From: BD2-11 clade cluster bacterium bin43
Lineage (GTDB): Bacteria > Gemmatimonadota > Gemmatimonadetes > Longimicrobiales > Gaopeijiaceae
Length of the DNA: 64,000 nt
Direction of reading: 5' to 3'
Assembly (NCBI GenBank): GCA_002238605.1
Contig: MPMR01000009.1
Coordinates: forward strand, 1 to 64,000
In this document: positions 61,105-64,000 of the stretch, piece by piece
Layout of the letters: every line of letters begins with the position of its first letter
Position numbering within the stretch: position 1 is the first letter of the stretch
Notes under the pieces: model-generated
Databases searched by the model: none
What the model was told of the DNA's origin: nothing
What the model saw: only the letters and a program-made list of their open reading frames with translations
Position numbers and translations under genes: made by a program

Positions 61105-62595
61105 TCACCCCGCCTCCGCGATGTGTCGCGCCCGGTATCCGCCCTGCCTTCGGGCACGCGCCTGCATTACCCCGAAAATCACTACCAGCACGCCGCAAAG
61201 AGGCACCAGATAGCGGAAGGAGATGCGTCCGCCGAAGTTGTCAGCGGGTCCCAGGATCGCCTGCGCATCCCCGGTGAGGCCCTCGCCCGCCCCGGAGTCG
61301 ATGATCTGCCGGAGCGCGTTGGCGGTTGCGGGGGAGGGCAGGGCGCCTTCCGACCTGTATTCGGCCACCACATCGGCGGCAGCGTCGCGGGCGGCGCTCG
61401 CGTCGGGTCCCGGCACCGCCGCCAGTTCGCCGTCGGCGCGTTCGAAGAGCGCCACCACCTCCACCGCCGGAAGCTGGTCGTGGGCATAGACGTCGGCCAC
61501 CCGGCCCATCTGGGGCGCTGTCACCAGCCCTGTGGTCGCCATTCCCACCGCCCCCATCAGCCCCAGGCCCAGTGCGCCGCTCTTCGGCACCCGCTCCGAC
61601 ACCACGCCCAGCATGGTGGGCCAGATGTAGCAGATGCCGACCGCGTAGACCGTCGCGGTAAGGAAGACGGCGGCCGCCCCGGACGCGTAGCTGAAGGCGA
61701 GCAGCCCGACCCCGGTCAGGGCCGCCGAGATCAGCAGTACTCCGGGGGGCGAGAGCCGGTGAACGACCGTCCCGGCCCGGTGACGCAGCACCGCCATGAG
61801 GCCATTGATCCACACCAGAACCAGAATGCCGGGGATGCCCCCCGCCTCCAGCACCGCCGGGACCCAGCGGGTAGGGCCGATCTCGATGGAGGCGGTCATC
61901 GTCATCGCGAACAGCATGAGCAGCATGAACGGGGTGGTGAGCGCGGCGCGAAACGTCTCGGCCACCGAAACGCCCGCCTGCACCCCTTCGGTGGGCGGAA
62001 ACTTCTCCCGCAGCAGCATGTGCCCGTAGACCAGCGTCGGAACGACGATCAGCGCGATCTTCACCCGCCACTCCCCGAGGACCTCCAGCCCTGCGGACGA
62101 AGCCGCCAGCTGATCGAGCCCGAACGCGGCCAGTCCGCCCAGCACGATCCCGCCCGGGAACCAGACGTGGAAGTTGTTCAACTTGACGGTCTTGTTGCCC
62201 GGATAGAGCGCCGCCACCAGCGGGTTGCACGCGGCCTCCACCAGCCCGTTCCCCATGGAGATGATCAGCGCGCCCGTGAAGAGATGCGCGAAACTCCCGC
62301 CGAGGATGAGCGTGACCGTGCCGATCAGGTGCGCCGCGAACGCCGTGCGCAGCAGGGTGCGGAAGCCCAGCGTGTCGGCCAGCGGCGCGAAGACCACCTG
62401 CGAGAGCGCGAACCCCCAGAGGGCCGCGCCCCCGATCCAGCCCACCTGCTCGTTCGTAAGCACGAACTCGTTCTTGAGGTCGAGCATGACGGCGCCCACG
62501 GTCGCGAAGGCGACCGATGTGGCGATCAGGGCGACGCAGCTGCCACGGAAGAGGCGCTCGGCGTTTGCGGATGGGCGGGCGTCGGAGGGGGCCAT
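61105..62595 (-). CDS. MFS transporter, sugar-type
   Basis: A 496-residue transporter with 12 predicted helices. The N-terminal half contains WIGGAALWGFALSQVVFAPLADTLGFRT with the loop 2-3 motif. KTVKLNNFHVWFPGGIVLGGLAAFG is characteristic of MFS members near glycoside-oxidation genes. An insertion of about 80 residues between helices 11 and 12 (about 385-465, Ala/Asp-rich, with a SPATANALRQII helix) is longer than usual. It probably brings a glycoside or its keto-product into the cell. Confidence 0.88.
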   Translation of the reverse strand: MAPSDARPSANAERLFRGSCVALIATSVAFATVGAVMLDLKNEFVLTNEQVGWIGGAALWGFALSQVVFAPLADTLGFRTLLRTAFAAHLIGTVTLILGGSFAHLFTGALIISMGNGLVEAACNPLVAALYPGNKTVKLNNFHVWFPGGIVLGGLAAFGLDQLAASSAGLEVLGEWRVKIALIVVPTLVYGHMLLREKFPPTEGVQAGVSVAETFRAALTTPFMLLMLFAMTMTASIEIGPTRWVPAVLEAGGIPGILVLVWINGLMAVLRHRAGTVVHRLSPPGVLLISAALTGVGLLAFSYASGAAAVFLTATVYAVGICYIWPTMLGVVSERVPKSGALGLGLMGAVGMATTGLVTAPQMGRVADVYAHDQLPAVEVVALFERADGELAAVPGPDASAARDAAADVVAEYRSEGALPSPATANALRQIIDSGAGEGLTGDAQAILGPADNFGGRISFRYLVPLCGVLVVIFGVMQARARRQGGYRARHIAEAG

Positions 62596-62621
62596 GGGGT
62601 GGTCCTGGTTGGGAGAGCCGG

Positions 62622-63323
62622 TCAGGCGAGCCCGATGTGGCGGAGGACCTCGGGTGGCGGCGGGTCCCATCGGGTCAGTGGGGTGTTGCCGACGTACTGG
62701 ATGTCGTCCATGCCTTCGGCCGTGGTCCAGAAGGCGGTGAGGGTCAGGTAGCGCACCCGGTCGAAAAAGAGGGAAGGGGCTTCGAACGGCCCGCCCTCGG
62801 CCCGCTCCGGGTCGCAGATGTCGTCGCAGATGGCGTGCTGCTGCGCGCTCGTGAGGTCGCGGAAGCGGACGCCGGCCGGCGGGGCGCCCCCGCCGAAGCG
62901 CGCGTGCGCCTCGCGGTCGAGCCAGACCAGCCCGCCCCGGATCAGCACGCCGCCCGCCTGGAGGGCCTCGTAGGGCGCGCTCACCCATTCGTCGATGAAG
63001 TCGTGGGCGCCCAGCTCGCTCGCGGCCGGAGAGCGGTCGTCGGCGGGCAGGATCACGTCGCAGAGCACCGCGAGCGACTCGAGTTCGTCGGGGTCGAGCG
63101 ACCGCTCCCACGGCACCACGGGGGAGAGGAGGTCCGGATCCCAGAGATCGCCGCGCGCATTGGGGTTGGCGACCTGGCCGGGGGTGCTGTCGCCCGGGAT
63201 ACCGGCAGCCCCGGCAGATGCACCCGCGGCCACGTTTTCGTCACCAGGTCCGGGACCGCAGGATGCGAGTCCGGGCGCGGCGGCGGCCAGCGCCATCACC
63301 TTGAGGGCGTGGCGGCGGTCCAT
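62622..63323 (-). CDS. Gluconate 2-dehydrogenase subunit 3 family protein, Tat lipoprotein
   Basis: A 233-residue exported protein. Start at ATG 63323 is favoured by GGGAGCGAGGA and by the Tat signal that begins there: RRHALKVMALAAAAPGLASC with twin Arg at 3-4 and a lipobox Cys. An alternative ATG at 63449 overlaps the GMC stop (TGATG) and would add 42 residues. The mature domain shows LAVLCDVILPADDRSPAASELGAHDFIDEW and FWTTAEGMDDIQYVGN. These small subunits accompany GMC flavoenzymes such as gluconate 2-dehydrogenase or glucoside 3-dehydrogenase; the GMC gene is directly upstream. Confidence 0.9.
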   Translation of the reverse strand: MDRRHALKVMALAAAAPGLASCGPGPGDENVAAGASAGAAGIPGDSTPGQVANPNARGDLWDPDLLSPVVPWERSLDPDELESLAVLCDVILPADDRSPAASELGAHDFIDEWVSAPYEALQAGGVLIRGGLVWLDREAHARFGGGAPPAGVRFRDLTSAQQHAICDDICDPERAEGGPFEAPSLFFDRVRYLTLTAFWTTAEGMDDIQYVGNTPLTRWDPPPPEVLRHIGLA

Positions 63324-63448
63324 TCCTCGCTCCCCCGGGGCTGCCTCGCGCCCCTCGGCCATCGGCAAGGCCCGTTCGCGCCGATTCCGCGCCGCGATGC
63401 GCTCTTCGCCCCCCACGCGCGCCGGACCGGCCCCTCGCTTGTCGCTCA

Positions 63449-64000
63449 TCACAGGCTCCGGGTGCGCAGCTGTTCCACGATGTAGTCCGACGCGCGCCAC
63501 GCCAGCGCCAGGATCGACAGGGTCGGGTTCTTGTCGGCGTTCGACACGAAGGGGCCCCCGTCGGTCACGAACAGGTTGTCGACCTCCCACGACTGGCAGA
63601 ACTGGTTGAGCACGGAAGCGCTCGGGTCTTCTCCCATCATCACGCCGCCCACTTCGTGAATGATGACGCCGGGGGCGGCGATCGCGCGCGCGCCGTCGTC
63701 GTGGACGTCGCTGGTCACCCGACCGCCCATCGCCTGAATGATCTCGGCGAAGGTGTGCTGCATGTGCCGGGCCTGATTCAGCTCGTGCGAGGACCACTTC
63801 CAGTTGAATCTGAGGGTCGGGATGCCCCAGCGGTCGACGCCCTCGGGATCGATCTCGCACCAGGAATCCTCGTTGGGAATCATCTCGCCGCGCCCGTCGA
63901 ACCAGAGGAACGAGCCGTAGTAGCGGCGGCACTCGTCCTTGAGCCGCTGGCCATAGCTGCCCCCGGTGAGCTCCGCCAGCCCGCCCATGAAGCCGAAGCC
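63449..64000 (-). CDS. GMC-family flavin oxidoreductase, C-terminal part, cut by the right edge
   Basis: The last 183 residues of a GMC oxidoreductase. The C-terminal active site is present: APGVIIHEVGGVMMGEDP with the conserved His, and DNLFVTDGGPFVSNADKNPTLSILALAWRASDYI with the second residue (Asn) and the flavin contact. The N-terminal FAD loop lies outside the window. Together with the subunit-3 protein downstream this is the layout of membrane-linked sugar dehydrogenases such as glucoside 3-dehydrogenase (LacA/LacC type). The substrate is inferred only. Confidence 0.9.
   Translation of the reverse strand, partial: GFGFMGGLAELTGGSYGQRLKDECRRYYGSFLWFDGRGEMIPNEDSWCEIDPEGVDRWGIPTLRFNWKWSSHELNQARHMQHTFAEIIQAMGGRVTSDVHDDGARAIAAPGVIIHEVGGVMMGEDPSASVLNQFCQSWEVDNLFVTDGGPFVSNADKNPTLSILALAWRASDYIVEQLRTRSL

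Noticed and set aside
59836-62751. Very long plus-strand open frame of 971 codons
   Set aside because: It is antisense to the Gfo/Idh/MocA and MFS genes, is made of the Arg/Gly/His/Pro-rich pattern typical of a GC-rich shadow frame, and has no family signature.

Overview
The window is a 64 kb stretch of a GC-rich, gene-dense bacterial chromosome. The gene content suggests a Gemmatimonadota-like heterotroph: several secreted S9 peptidases, many lipoproteins with a clear lipobox, a metallo-carboxypeptidase/amidase set, a HmuY plus TonB receptor pair, a BlaI/M56 operon, and frequent GTG/TTG starts with strong GGAGG ribosome sites. The taxonomic call is an inference from style and content; there is no rRNA, tRNA or ribosomal gene here. 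No CRISPR array and no complete mobile element was found.

Layout. 1-4.2 kb: a cut lipoprotein gene, a metallo-beta-lactamase (MBL)-fold hydrolase, an HU protein and a lone tyrosine integrase with several hundred bases of uncoded DNA around it. 4.4-14.6 kb: an Ig-domain lipoprotein with a zinc-protease motif, a PQQ-type sugar dehydrogenase, a short tandem-repeat array, arsC, a frameshifted ADP-forming acyl-CoA synthetase, an enoyl-CoA hydratase and a D-aminoacylase. 14.6-23.2 kb: an MscS channel, an S9 peptidase, a BlaI/M56 operon whose M56 protein ends in a TonB-plug domain (with a broken tandem copy of that tail beside it), and a metX-metB methionine operon under a SAM-I riboswitch. 23.3-34.4 kb: DUF411 protein, serine hydrolase, DUF2891, S9 peptidase, NfeD-flotillin pair, SixA phosphatase, a beta-propeller lipoprotein and signal peptidase I. 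34.4-44.9 kb: an S9-like protein with a damaged triad, ilvE, an SDR, tandem cupins, a TVP38 membrane protein with a MerA-like reductase, and thrB-thrC. 44.9-48.7 kb: an accessory patch with a duplicated gene fragment, an AT-rich island with one DnaA box, and a two-gene AAA ATPase/RloB module of the phage-defence type. 48.7-57.2 kb: a second MBL-fold protein, an ABC exporter-type transporter with a DUF3299 protein, an M20 peptidase and a HmuY-TonB receptor pair. 57.3-64 kb: a leftward operon resembling glycoside 3-oxidation loci (GMC oxidoreductase, gluconate-2-dehydrogenase subunit 3-like protein, MFS transporter, Gfo/Idh/MocA dehydrogenase, TIM-barrel isomerase) that also carries an amino-acid decarboxylase.

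The strongest regulatory story is the BlaI circuit. The blaI promoter has a perfect TTGACA, a 17-base spacer and TACACT, bracketed by two copies of the dyad ACGARGnnCTTCGT. A third copy sits in the same geometry downstream of the promoter of the beta-propeller lipoprotein gene 13 kb away. Since the M56 protein carries a TonB-plug domain where BlaR1 has a beta-lactam sensor, this looks like a cell-envelope sensing switch of unknown signal with at least one target outside the operon. The other clear regulatory element is the SAM-I riboswitch in front of metX.
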